64,000 nt of DNA from IDS-8 sp040902105 (GTDB taxonomy: Bacteria > Pseudomonadota > Gammaproteobacteria > Steroidobacterales > Woeseiaceae), in NCBI GenBank assembly GCA_040902105.1, contig JBBDXW010000051.1, forward strand, positions 41,053 through 105,052, read 5' to 3'. Positions 42,343 to 50,355 of this stretch are shown piece after piece. Each line of letters begins with the position of its first letter. The first letter of the stretch is position 1. The translations under genes were made by a program, and so were the position numbers. The notes below the pieces were generated by a model. The model had not been told where the DNA came from. It saw nothing but the letters and a program-made list of their open reading frames with translations, and made no database searches.

Positions 42343-44823
42343 ATGACCTTCCGGCACTGCACCAGAATCAAGGCCGAATATTCACGGACTTTCTACGCGA
42401 TTCTCGCTTTCGCAGTTCTGGTTTGTGCATCCGGCGTCGCGTCCGCACAGGCCCGTCCCAACATACTTTTCGTGCTCACTGACGACCTGGGTTGGGGCGA
42501 CCTGAGGGCATACAACCCGACTTCGCCATTGGACACGCCGACCATCGAGCAACTTGCGGCCGACGGAATGGTATTTTCTGATGCCCATACCTCAGCTGCG
42601 AAATGTGCGCCATCCCGATACAGCATAATTACCGGAAACTATCAGTGGCGGGGGCGGAAGGGTTGGGGTCAGTGGAACTACAAGGGAGGCTCACAGATTC
42701 TTCCGGGTCAATTGACCCTGGGTAACTTGCTTCAGCAAGCAGGCTACAGGACTGCATTCGTCGGCAAACATAATCTGGGAGGAAGTTTCTACTTAAAAAA
42801 TTCAAACAGTTTCGCTTCGGCCAGTGCGCCGGATGAGGATGTGGACTTTGCGCGCCAGTTCGTGGATGGGCCGCTTGGATCGGGGTTTGATTATTCATTC
42901 CTGGCGCTGCGCGGAATCCAGGCGTCTCCGTATGCATTCTTCGAGGATGACCGTCTTGACGGTAATGCGAACGCCCTGATTCACTGGACTGAAGGTAATT
43001 ACGGCGACACGCAGATTTCGCAGGATGGTATTGGGCTTCCGAACTGGAACACCCGTGAAGTTGGCCCAACTCTCCTTGAGAAGGCAGTCGAGTTCATCGA
43101 TACACACCACGAAACCAACATTGCTTCAGGGACGAATCAACCCTTCTTCCTTTACTACAACACTCCGGCTGCCCATTCGCCATACAAGCCTCCGTTGTTC
43201 CTGCGTGACACACCGATTCTGGGTACCTCCGGGATCAGCTTACGAACGGATTTAATTCGCGAGATTGATGAGGCGCTGAGAATAATTCAGACGGAACTCG
43301 ATTCCCGGGGCCTGCTGGACGATACGCTCATCATATTTACCAGTGACAATGGCGCGGTTCGAACTAACGCCGAGGCGAATCTTGGTCACGACGCGCTGGG
43401 AGGACTGCGAGGCGATAAAGGCCAGATTTTCGAGGGCGGACATCGCGTGCCTTTGATAGTCAAGTGGGGTGACGGCACGAATAACGGATCGATGATTCAG
43501 CCGGGAGTCGTGAGCGACGTACTGATTGGCGTACAGGATATGTACGCAACGCTGGCGAATTTAACGGGCATTGAAGTGACGGAGGACCAGGGCCGCGATA
43601 GCTTCAATATGCTGCCGATCCTGTTGGGGCAGTCCAGCGTCCCCATCCGGGATCATATGATTCACGAGTCCGATGAAGACGAGGCCAATCCTGACGGACC
43701 ACGACAATTTGCGTTTCGCGACGGCGATTGGAAACTGATATTTAACGGCGACGACAGTCCCCGCCATCTGTTTAACCTGGCCGTTGACCCGCAAGAAACC
43801 AACGATCTGGTTGACGCGCCGAGTCAATCGACCCGGCTCAACCAGATGCGCAGTCGCTTCACGATGCTTCGCAATTCGGATCGATCGGCGCCGCTGAATC
43901 CAGGCGAACTGGTTCAGGTACCCGATGTATCAGGGTTGACGCAAACCAATGCGGAAAACCTGATCGATTCGGCGGGGTTGAATAGGGGCGTGGTATCCAC
44001 ATCCCCCAGTAGTACCGTTGGTGTGGGGCGAGTCATCAGTCAGTCACCCGCCGCCGGTACTGCGGTGCTGTCGGGCACTCTCGTCGATCTGGTGGTATCG
44101 AGCGGATCGGCCGGTGGCGAAAATTCGCCACCTGCCGTGACTGTGACCGCGCCGGATAATAACGAGACCTTCGAGGTGGGTGACCCGGTGCAGCTGGCTG
44201 GCACTGCGACCGACGCTGAAGATGGCAATTTGACGAGTTCGATCAACTGGTCTTCGAGCCGGGATGGCCTTCTCGGCAGCGGTGGTTCCGTCGTTGTCGA
44301 CACGCTGACTCCAGGAAGTCACACAATTACGGCAACCGTCACCGACAGCGCGCTCGCACCGGGTTCGACCAGCGTAACGATCTCTATAATCGATCCGGAC
44401 GGTGGCGAAAATTCGCCACCTGTCGTGAATGTGGCCTCGCCGGATAATAACGACACCTTTGAGGTGGGTGACCCGGTGCAGCTGGCTGGCACTGCGACCG
44501 ACGCTGAAGATGGCANNNNNNNNNNNNNNNNNNNNNNNNNNNNNNNNNNNNNNNNNNNNNNNNNNNNNNNNNNNNNNNNNNNNNNNNNNNNNNNNNNNNN
44601 NNNNNNNNNNNNNNNGGCAACCGTCACCGACAGCGCGCTCGCACCGGGTTCGACCAGCGTAACGATCTCTGTAGCCGATTCAGGTGCTGCAGGCGACTCC
44701 GATGGCGGCGGCAGTTTCGGTCCGCTCACCCTGGGTGTGTTCATTCTGCTTGGCATATGGCGGAGATCTTGGAGTGCTCAGTGCCGCGCACGGTGCGGCG
44801 CAGGGACCGTGAACCTGAACTGA
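42343..44823 (+). CDS. Secreted sulfatase with PASTA domain, Ig-like repeats and C-terminal sorting-type tail; contains a 100-base gap
   Basis: The frame is open through 100 N (44516-44615), so the length (nominally 826 aa) is provisional. A signal peptide ends near residue 38 (ASAQARPN). The type I sulfatase domain (to about residue 510) starts RPNILFVLTDDLGWGDLR. Cys88 in KCAPSRYS is the formylglycine precursor (C-x-P-S-R), and IIFTSDNGA carries metal ligands. A PASTA-like domain follows (about 525-588: VPDVSGLTQTNAENLIDSAG ... VISQSPAAGTAV). Then come at least two nearly identical Ig-like repeats (ENSPPAVTVTAPDNNETFEV ...). The end DSDGGGSFGPLTLGVFILLG IWRR resembles a GlyGly-CTERM signal (glycine run, helix, Arg), though 20 extra residues follow. 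Substrate is probably a sulfated polysaccharide or ester. Confidence 0.9.
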   Translation: MTFRHCTRIKAEYSRTFYAILAFAVLVCASGVASAQARPNILFVLTDDLGWGDLRAYNPTSPLDTPTIEQLAADGMVFSDAHTSAAKCAPSRYSIITGNYQWRGRKGWGQWNYKGGSQILPGQLTLGNLLQQAGYRTAFVGKHNLGGSFYLKNSNSFASASAPDEDVDFARQFVDGPLGSGFDYSFLALRGIQASPYAFFEDDRLDGNANALIHWTEGNYGDTQISQDGIGLPNWNTREVGPTLLEKAVEFIDTHHETNIASGTNQPFFLYYNTPAAHSPYKPPLFLRDTPILGTSGISLRTDLIREIDEALRIIQTELDSRGLLDDTLIIFTSDNGAVRTNAEANLGHDALGGLRGDKGQIFEGGHRVPLIVKWGDGTNNGSMIQPGVVSDVLIGVQDMYATLANLTGIEVTEDQGRDSFNMLPILLGQSSVPIRDHMIHESDEDEANPDGPRQFAFRDGDWKLIFNGDDSPRHLFNLAVDPQETNDLVDAPSQSTRLNQMRSRFTMLRNSDRSAPLNPGELVQVPDVSGLTQTNAENLIDSAGLNRGVVSTSPSSTVGVGRVISQSPAAGTAVLSGTLVDLVVSSGSAGGENSPPAVTVTAPDNNETFEVGDPVQLAGTATDAEDGNLTSSINWSSSRDGLLGSGGSVVVDTLTPGSHTITATVTDSALAPGSTSVTISIIDPDGGENSPPVVNVASPDNNDTFEVGDPVQLAGTATDAEDGXXXXXXXXXXXXXXXXXXXXXXXXXXXXXXXXXXATVTDSALAPGSTSVTISVADSGAAGDSDGGGSFGPLTLGVFILLGIWRRSWSAQCRARCGAGTVNLN
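44118..44677. repeat. Near-identical tandem Ig-domain DNA repeats surrounding the gap
   Basis: The segments starting GGTGGCGAAAATTCGCCACC at 44113 and 44401 are almost identical over more than 100 bp, with few substitutions. The 3' end of the first unit (CCGTCACCGACAGCGCGCTC) reappears after the gap at 44622. The 100 N very likely hide a collapsed repeat. The GGTGGCGAAAATTCGCCACC word is itself a perfect 20-bp palindrome. Confidence 0.85.
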
Positions 44824-44875
44824 AACAACGATGGGGACGCATAGGAATTTAAGGATGCATCCCCCAGGCACCCTT

Positions 44876-45763
44876 CTACGCCTGCTGAAGCAGCCAATCC
44901 ATTACCGTTTTCGCGGTTGATGTCGGCAATCCGTGTGTCGGTCGCACCAGCCAGTATGCAATGCCGAGATCCAGTTGCAGATCGCCGAACGGACGGATCA
45001 GGTGATTCGACGCGAGATCCTCTGCCGCAAGTTGATGACGCGCCAGTGCGACGCCCTGCCCTTGTGCGGCCGCACGCAGCAGCAGGTCGGTCGAAGCAAA
45101 CCGCGGGCCGCTCTGCACGTCGAGCGTCGACGGTCCGAATGTCTGCCGCCACGTTTGCCACGCGGTCTGCGGATCGCGGTCGTGCAGCAAGCGCAGGCGC
45201 GCGAGATCGGCGGGTTTGTCCGGCCAGCCGGTCTGTTGCCAGTACGCTGGGCTCATGACCGGGTAGATGCGCTCTTCCATGAGGGCTTCGGCGTGTACGT
45301 CCCGCCACGGCCCGCTTCCCATGCGGATTGCAAAATCCGCGACCCCTGCGTCGAAATCCGTGAGCTTCTGTTCGACGACGATTGAAAGTTCAATCCTGGG
45401 GTGTGCAGCTTCCAGCAGGGGCAGTTTCGGCAGCAGCCAGCGCGACGCGAATGACGGTGCCGCCACAAGGGTGACGGAGAACGGCGAGCGTGCTTCACGC
45501 ACCGCCGACACGGCGCGGGCGATATCGCGGAATCCCGCCACCGCCGCCTTGCCGAGCGCCTCGCCCTGCGGCGTAAACGTGAGGCCGCGCCGGCCAGCGC
45601 CGGGCTTTTCAATCACTGCGATTCCAAGCCAGCGTTCGAGTTCCGCGAGGTGGCGGCTTACGGACGAGTGAGCGATGCCCAGTTCCCGGGCCGCCGAGCG
45701 TACCCCACCGTGCGCATAGACGACGGCGTAGGCGCGGAGAGCGTTCAGCGGCAGATCCTCCAT
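44876..45763 (-). CDS. LysR-family transcriptional regulator
   Basis: The product is 295 aa. The N-terminal HTH reads LNALRAYAVVYAHGGVRSAA, RELGIAHSSVSRHLAELERW (residues about 5-60). The substrate-binding domain follows (about 90-295: SPFSVTLVAAPSFASRWLLP, GVADFAIRMGSGPW), as in GcvA-type regulators. Divergent orientation to a LysE-family exporter is the classic LysR/LysE arrangement, so it probably activated that gene. The 107-bp intergenic region has an AATAATAGACC stretch near its start. Confidence 0.94.
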   Translation of the reverse strand: MEDLPLNALRAYAVVYAHGGVRSAARELGIAHSSVSRHLAELERWLGIAVIEKPGAGRRGLTFTPQGEALGKAAVAGFRDIARAVSAVREARSPFSVTLVAAPSFASRWLLPKLPLLEAAHPRIELSIVVEQKLTDFDAGVADFAIRMGSGPWRDVHAEALMEERIYPVMSPAYWQQTGWPDKPADLARLRLLHDRDPQTAWQTWRQTFGPSTLDVQSGPRFASTDLLLRAAAQGQGVALARHQLAAEDLASNHLIRPFGDLQLDLGIAYWLVRPTHGLPTSTAKTVMDWLLQQA

Positions 45764-45870
45764 GGTCTGAATAATAGACCATAAGTCGCATCCACCAGAA
45801 CAGCCTTTCTTCGTAGACTCTCGGCCTACGCCACACCGGTCTACGTGGTTCAGACGCCGCCGGAAGGCTA

Positions 45871-46500
45871 ATGGACTATTTCAGGCACCAATGGACATTC
45901 CCCATGGAAAGCTTACTGGCCCTCGCAGGACTGATCGCGGTCGGCGCCGTCACGCCGGGACCGAATAACTTCATCGTGCTGCGAACGGCGGCACGGAGCG
46001 GCATTGCCGGCGCCCTGCCCGCGGTCGCCGGCGTTGTGCTCGGCGGGCTCGGCCTGCTTGCCGTCGCCGCGGCGGGCGGCGCGGTCATGTTCAGCAGCGT
46101 ACCCGGATTCCGCGAGGCGCTGGCGCTCGGCGGCTGCCTGTATCTCGCATGGCTCGGCTAGCGTCTCATCGCGAACAGTTTCAGGACCCGTAACAACGAA
46201 GCCGATGCAGCCTGGCTACCGGCGGGCATGCTCGGTCTGGCCGGCTTCCAGTTCCTGAATCCGAAAAGCTGGGTCCTGGTGCTGACCGCGGTCGCGGCGA
46301 TGCCGACACAGACGCCGGCGGCAATTCTGCAACTGGCGGCGCTGTTCCTGCTCATCCCGGCGGTATGCCTGTTGCTCTGGTCGTGGTTCGGAGCGCTGCT
46401 GATGCGAGCGCTCGCAAACTCACGCATCAGTGCGTGGTTCGACCGCGCGATGGGCGGCACGCTCGCGGCCAGTGCAGCGGTTCTTCTTATGACTTCGTGA
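45871..46500 (+). pseudogene. LysE-family amino-acid/metabolite exporter, interrupted by an in-frame TAG at 46159
   Basis: A single frame of 209 codons from 45871 (GGAAGG just upstream; ATG 45904 is an alternative) is broken once, at TAG 46159-46161, where homologues read Tyr (CLYLAWLG, stop, RLIANSF versus YLxWLGYRLI). Everything else is intact: VGAVTPGPNNFIVLRTAARS, the LysE signature, AGFQFLNPKSWVLVLTAVAA, and six predicted transmembrane helices. One base change (TAT or TAC to TAG) explains it. It could be a true nonsense mutation, a sequencing error, or (less likely) a suppressed stop. Partner regulator is the divergent LysR gene. Confidence 0.85.
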
Positions 46501-46515
46501 CCTGAGGTGATCAAA

Positions 46516-47109
46516 ATGTACGCCGATTCGATTTCTCTACCATCGCGCCGCACCGTGCTCGCGATTCCCGGCAGCTTGCGACGCAATTCGTACAACCGTT
46601 TGCTATTGCAGGCTGCTACAGCCTCCGCACCGGCGGGAATGCACATTCAGTTGTACGACGATCTTGCGTCGGTGCCGTTGTTCTCGGAGGATCTGGAAGC
46701 CGATGCCGTTCCGGCCGACGTGCGGCGGCTGCACGAGCGTATCGTCAATGCCGACGCACTGCTGATCGCAACCCCGGAATACAACCAGTCTGTGCCTGGC
46801 GTACTCAAGAACGCCATCGACTGGTTGTCGCGCCCGCCGGACGAAGTGCTGATTGGCAAGCCGATTGCAGTAATCGGTGCTTCCGCCGGACACTGGGGCA
46901 CGCGCCTTGCGCAGAGCCACCTGCGTCACGTGTTGTACGCGACGGAAGCACTGGTGATGCCGCAGCCGAGCCTGTTCATCGGCAACGCAGCGAACCTGTT
47001 CGACAGCAGCGGCCGGATAAAAGACGAATCCACGACGAAGGTTTTGCAAGACCTGCTGCTTGCATTTGACGACTGGACCGCACGCGTCGGCGCGAAAGCG
47101 GCAGCATAA
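46516..47109 (+). CDS. NADPH-dependent FMN reductase
   Basis: The product is 197 aa from ATG 46516 (GAGGTGA at spacing 5; a GTG at 46507 is less likely). Flavodoxin-like fold: VLAIPGSLRRNSYNRLLLQA (FMN phosphate-binding loop GSLRRxSYN), LLIATPEYNQSVPGVLKNAI (the PEYNxSxPGxLKNAIDW signature) and GKPIAVIGASAGHWGTRLAQ. Family role: reduces FMN, quinones or chromate-type acceptors using NAD(P)H. It follows the broken exporter by 15 bp and may share its transcript. Confidence 0.95.
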   Translation: MYADSISLPSRRTVLAIPGSLRRNSYNRLLLQAATASAPAGMHIQLYDDLASVPLFSEDLEADAVPADVRRLHERIVNADALLIATPEYNQSVPGVLKNAIDWLSRPPDEVLIGKPIAVIGASAGHWGTRLAQSHLRHVLYATEALVMPQPSLFIGNAANLFDSSGRIKDESTTKVLQDLLLAFDDWTARVGAKAAA

Positions 47110-47161
47110 GAAATGGAATTGGGGAAATCGCGCCTCGGTGCCGCGTCGTCGGTGCCGTCGT

Positions 47162-47258
47162 CGGTGCCGGACTTGGATCTTTAGACTTTTTTTGCAATTC
47201 GAGATGCGTTACGGCGGAACATCAGCGCAAAGAGTCCAAAGATCCAAGTCCGGCACCG
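47162..47258. terminator. Long inverted repeat between convergent genes, overlapping the 3' end of the nuclease gene
   Basis: 47162-47190 and 47230-47258 are inverted repeats (27 of 29 positions complementary) beginning CGGTGCCGGACTTGGATC. A TTTTTTT run follows the left arm (47187-47193). It lies between convergent genes and could serve as a bidirectional terminator. The right arm codes for the last residues (GAGLGSLDSLR) of the beta-CASP protein. The CGGTGCCGGAC word links it to the repeat at 39341-39395. Confidence 0.65.
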
Positions 47259-48634
47259 AGCAACACCACCTGGTCGAGCTTCGGCCGACGCGCCTCGACT
47301 CCGTAGCGTTCCTTGAGCTTGTCCGTCAGTGCGAGCCGCGCCTTTTCTTCGCCGTGCACGAGGTATACGGGTGGACGGCCCTTGAAGTTGCCATACCAGC
47401 CGAGCAGTCCTGACTGATCCGCGTGCGCGGACAGGCCGCCAACGGTATGGATTTTTGCATTCACCTGGATCGTTTCCTGCCACAGGCGAATGCGCGGCGC
47501 GCCGTCCACGAGCTTGCGGCCCAGTGTGCCCTGTGCCTGGTAGCCAATCATGATCACGTGACATTGCGGTCGCCACACGTTGTGTTTCAGGTGATGCCGT
47601 ACCCGTCCTCCGGTGCACATGCCGCTGCCGGCAATAATGATCGCGCCCGATTCGATCCTGTTGAGCGACATTGATTCTTCGCGACTCGCCGTCGCCGCGA
47701 AATTCGGCAGGACCGGCCAGTGCTGACCATCGCGAAACAGTTCTGCGCGATACAGATGCCGGTACTGCGAATAGATGCCCGTCGCCTCGATCGCCATCGG
47801 GCTGTCGAGGAATACCTGCCATCGGTCCAGCCGCCATTCGCCGTAATGTTCCGCCATCAGGTACAGCAGGTCCTGGGTGCGACCGACGGCGAACGCCGGG
47901 ATCAGCACGTTACCGCCGCCGTCCGCAGCCTCGCGAAAAATGCCGCGGAGTTCATCCAGCGTCGAGTCGAAGGAGCGATGATTGCGATCGCCGTAAGTGC
48001 TTTCGAGCAAAACGAGATCGGCCTTCGTGATCGGCGTCGGGTCGTTCATCACCGGCGCGGCGGCATAGCCCAGGTCACCGCTGAACACCAGCGTGCGGCG
48101 CTCGCCCCGGTCCTCGAGCGACAATTCGACAATGGCCGCTCCGAGTATGTGTCCCGCATCGTGCAAACGGAGTTCGATGCCCGGCAGGATCTCCCGCCGC
48201 TTTGTGAACTCGAGCCCGACAAACCGGTCCATGACCTTTGCCGCGTCATCCTGCGTGTACAGGGGCTTTACCGGCGCCAGGCCCTTTCTGAGGCGTTTCC
48301 GGTTTTCCCACTCGGCATCCTGCTCATGCAGGTACGCGGAGTCGCGCAGCATGACCGCGCACAATGCGCGCGTTGCGTCGTGCGTATAGATGGGACCGTC
48401 ATAGCCTTGCCTGTGCAACAGGGGCAGCCGGCCGGAATGATCGATGTGTGCATGGCTCAGCACGACCGCGTCGATGCTGTCCGCCGGGACCGGCAGCGGA
48501 AGGCGGTTCAGTGCCTCCTCAGCGGAGCTTCCCTGTACTTGTCCGCACTCGAGCAGCAGCGTGTGGCGGGATGTTTGCAACAGGTAACAGGACCCGGTCA
48601 CCGCACCTGCGGCGCCAAGAAACGTAAGCTTCAT
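47222..48634 (-). CDS. MBL-fold beta-CASP ribonuclease-like protein (YSH1/CPSF73-type)
   Basis: The product is 470 aa. The metallo-beta-lactamase core begins MKLTFLGAAGAVTGSCYLLQ, with the zinc motif LSHAHIDHSGRLP, HDAGHILGAAIVELS, VFSGDLG and STYGDRNH. The beta-CASP insert includes VLIPAFAVGRTQDLLYLM and FLDSPMAIEAT. The closing motifs are IIIAGSGMCTGGRVRHHLKH and VGGLSAHADQSGLLGW. Metal-binding residues appear complete. Family role: metal-dependent exo/endoribonucleases. No KH domain is present. The C-terminal tail lies within the inverted repeat at 47230-47258. Confidence 0.94.
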   Translation of the reverse strand: MKLTFLGAAGAVTGSCYLLQTSRHTLLLECGQVQGSSAEEALNRLPLPVPADSIDAVVLSHAHIDHSGRLPLLHRQGYDGPIYTHDATRALCAVMLRDSAYLHEQDAEWENRKRLRKGLAPVKPLYTQDDAAKVMDRFVGLEFTKRREILPGIELRLHDAGHILGAAIVELSLEDRGERRTLVFSGDLGYAAAPVMNDPTPITKADLVLLESTYGDRNHRSFDSTLDELRGIFREAADGGGNVLIPAFAVGRTQDLLYLMAEHYGEWRLDRWQVFLDSPMAIEATGIYSQYRHLYRAELFRDGQHWPVLPNFAATASREESMSLNRIESGAIIIAGSGMCTGGRVRHHLKHNVWRPQCHVIMIGYQAQGTLGRKLVDGAPRIRLWQETIQVNAKIHTVGGLSAHADQSGLLGWYGNFKGRPPVYLVHGEEKARLALTDKLKERYGVEARRPKLDQVVLLGAGLGSLDSLR

Positions 48635-48750
48635 GCCCTTACCCCATGAACCGATGGCGAGGGGTAAAGAGTGCCATAGTATGTAACGTGGCGCCTCGCC
48701 GGCCGGCGGCGCCGACCGGGAGGCTGGGGGCCGGAGGATGGAACAAGCAG

Positions 48751-49656
48751 ATGCAGCAACAAGACCTCCTCAACGATGAGCAGATCGCGCAGTTCGCCTC
48801 CCGGCATCGGCTGCCGGATACCTTTAGCGGCGCGACCCACCAAAAATTTCTCCGGCTTGCAGCCTGGATATCAGCAAAGAGCCATCCAGGCGAGACCCTG
48901 ATCGTCGCCATCAGCGGAGCCCAGGGCGCCGGCAAATCCACGCTGGCGGATTTCCTGCAGCTGGCGCTGGAAACCGGTGCAGGCTTGCGCGTCGCCGCCT
49001 TATCGCTCGATGACTTTTACCTGACGAAGGCCGAGCGCGCACAGCTTGGCGCAGCGGTCCACCCCCTGCTCGTGACGCGGGGCGTTCCCGGCACGCACGA
49101 TCTGCGCATGCTATCCGCGTGCCTCCGACAACTCAGGATGCTGGCGGCGGGACAGAGCCTCAGGTTGCCACGTTTCGACAAAGCAGAAGACGATCGCGCC
49201 GGTCCCGCCGACTGGGCTGCGGTCAGCGGACCGGTCGACGCCGTCGTTCTCGAGGGCTGGTGTCTCGGTATTGAAGCGCAGGCGGAAGAAGCGCTTGCAC
49301 AACCGGTCAATTCCCTGGAGTACGAAGCGGACGCGTCCGGAGAATGGCGGCGCTTTGTCAACGACCAGCTTGCCGGACCTTATGCAGAACTTTTTGCGCA
49401 ACTGGACCTCCTCGTTTTCCTCAAAGTGCCGAACATCGACGCGGCTTATCGATGGCGCCGGGAACAGGAACGCAAGCTCGCCGGCGAGTCATCGGTTCGT
49501 CGCGCCGGTATCATGAGCGAGGCTCAAGTGGCGCGCTTCGTGCAGCACTTCGAACGCGTAACCCGGGCCGGCCTCGCATCGCTGCCGCTGAAAGCCGATG
49601 CCGTGCTGGAGCTCAACGACCAACACGACGGCGTACGGCTCGAAATCAGGGAATAA
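48751..49656 (+). CDS. D-glycerate 3-kinase-like P-loop kinase
   Basis: The product is 301 aa from ATG 48751; GGAGG is 14 nt upstream, a loose fit, while the longer frame to 48646 overlaps the promoter of the divergent gene. P-loop VAISGAQGAGKSTLADFLQL near residue 60 is followed by LSLDDFYLTKAERAQLGAAV and HPLLVTRGVPGTHDLRML, the pattern of plant-type glycerate 3-kinases and YggC-like kinases. VVLEGWCLGIEAQ and VFLKVPNIDAAYRWRREQER are also typical. Likely reaction: ATP-dependent phosphorylation of D-glycerate to 3-phosphoglycerate, not proven by sequence alone. Confidence 0.88.
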   Translation: MQQQDLLNDEQIAQFASRHRLPDTFSGATHQKFLRLAAWISAKSHPGETLIVAISGAQGAGKSTLADFLQLALETGAGLRVAALSLDDFYLTKAERAQLGAAVHPLLVTRGVPGTHDLRMLSACLRQLRMLAAGQSLRLPRFDKAEDDRAGPADWAAVSGPVDAVVLEGWCLGIEAQAEEALAQPVNSLEYEADASGEWRRFVNDQLAGPYAELFAQLDLLVFLKVPNIDAAYRWRREQERKLAGESSVRRAGIMSEAQVARFVQHFERVTRAGLASLPLKADAVLELNDQHDGVRLEIRE

Positions 49657-49744
49657 GGCTGAGGTCTTGGGGGAGCCTCTGCCACAGTGCGGGCGCAGAT
49701 TACGGTTGAGGGCCCGAAAACATGCCGGATTTCGCCAACGTCAA

Positions 49745-50314
49745 GTGGCGCTCGACAGGCTGCACCGCAGCATCCTTGAATTGATCGCCGGCAGTTCGCG
49801 GGTCGAGGCGCGCCGCGTTGTCGCCGGGGATCCGACGACGATCCAGCAGCAGATCGAACTGCAGTTGCGCGACCAGGAGAAACTCAGCGCACTGCGGCGC
49901 CGGCCGTTGCGATCGGTGTGGGAGGCGTCGCCTCGAGTCATGCACCGCCTCGAGCGTTCCCTGAATCTCTCGGGCAAGGAATACGCACTGGCCGAGGCCC
50001 GGCAAGTGCAGCTGGCTGTAGCAGAAACCGAGCCGGGCTGGTCCCTGGTGACGCTTGCCGCCGACGTCGCCAACAAGCGCAACGAAATCCTTTACTCCGC
50101 CGGCAGCGCCGTTGCCATTCTCGCCATCTTCGGTGCCGTGTTCACAGCAAGTTCGGAACCGGGTTACGTCGTCCTGCTGGCCGCCGGAGCCGCATTACTC
50201 GCCGGCCTGTCCGCCATTGCCGCCAGTATCCCCTGGGTGCGCTGGACCCTGAACAAGCGTCGCGCCCGGGTCGAGCTGATACTGGAAAGCCTGCTCGACC
50301 AGGTCGACCGCTGA
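49745..50314 (+). CDS. Hypothetical membrane protein with two C-terminal transmembrane helices
   Basis: About 189 aa from GTG 49745. The cytoplasmic-looking N-terminal half is helical and charged (ALDRLHRSILELIAGSSRVE, IQQQIELQLRDQEKLSALRR). Two transmembrane helices follow (AVAILAIFGAVFTASS and GYVVLLAAGAALLAGLSAIA), then a basic tail. No family recognised. A much better start, ATG 49722 with GAGGG upstream, encodes MPDFANVKW in another frame. A single lost base near 49745 would join it to this frame, so the gene may carry a frameshift or sequencing error at its 5' end. Confidence 0.65.
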   Translation: MALDRLHRSILELIAGSSRVEARRVVAGDPTTIQQQIELQLRDQEKLSALRRRPLRSVWEASPRVMHRLERSLNLSGKEYALAEARQVQLAVAETEPGWSLVTLAADVANKRNEILYSAGSAVAILAIFGAVFTASSEPGYVVLLAAGAALLAGLSAIAASIPWVRWTLNKRRARVELILESLLDQVDR

Positions 50315-50355
50315 CTCGGACGTTCGTCCCTGGCACTCCTGCGGCGCCAAAAGCA

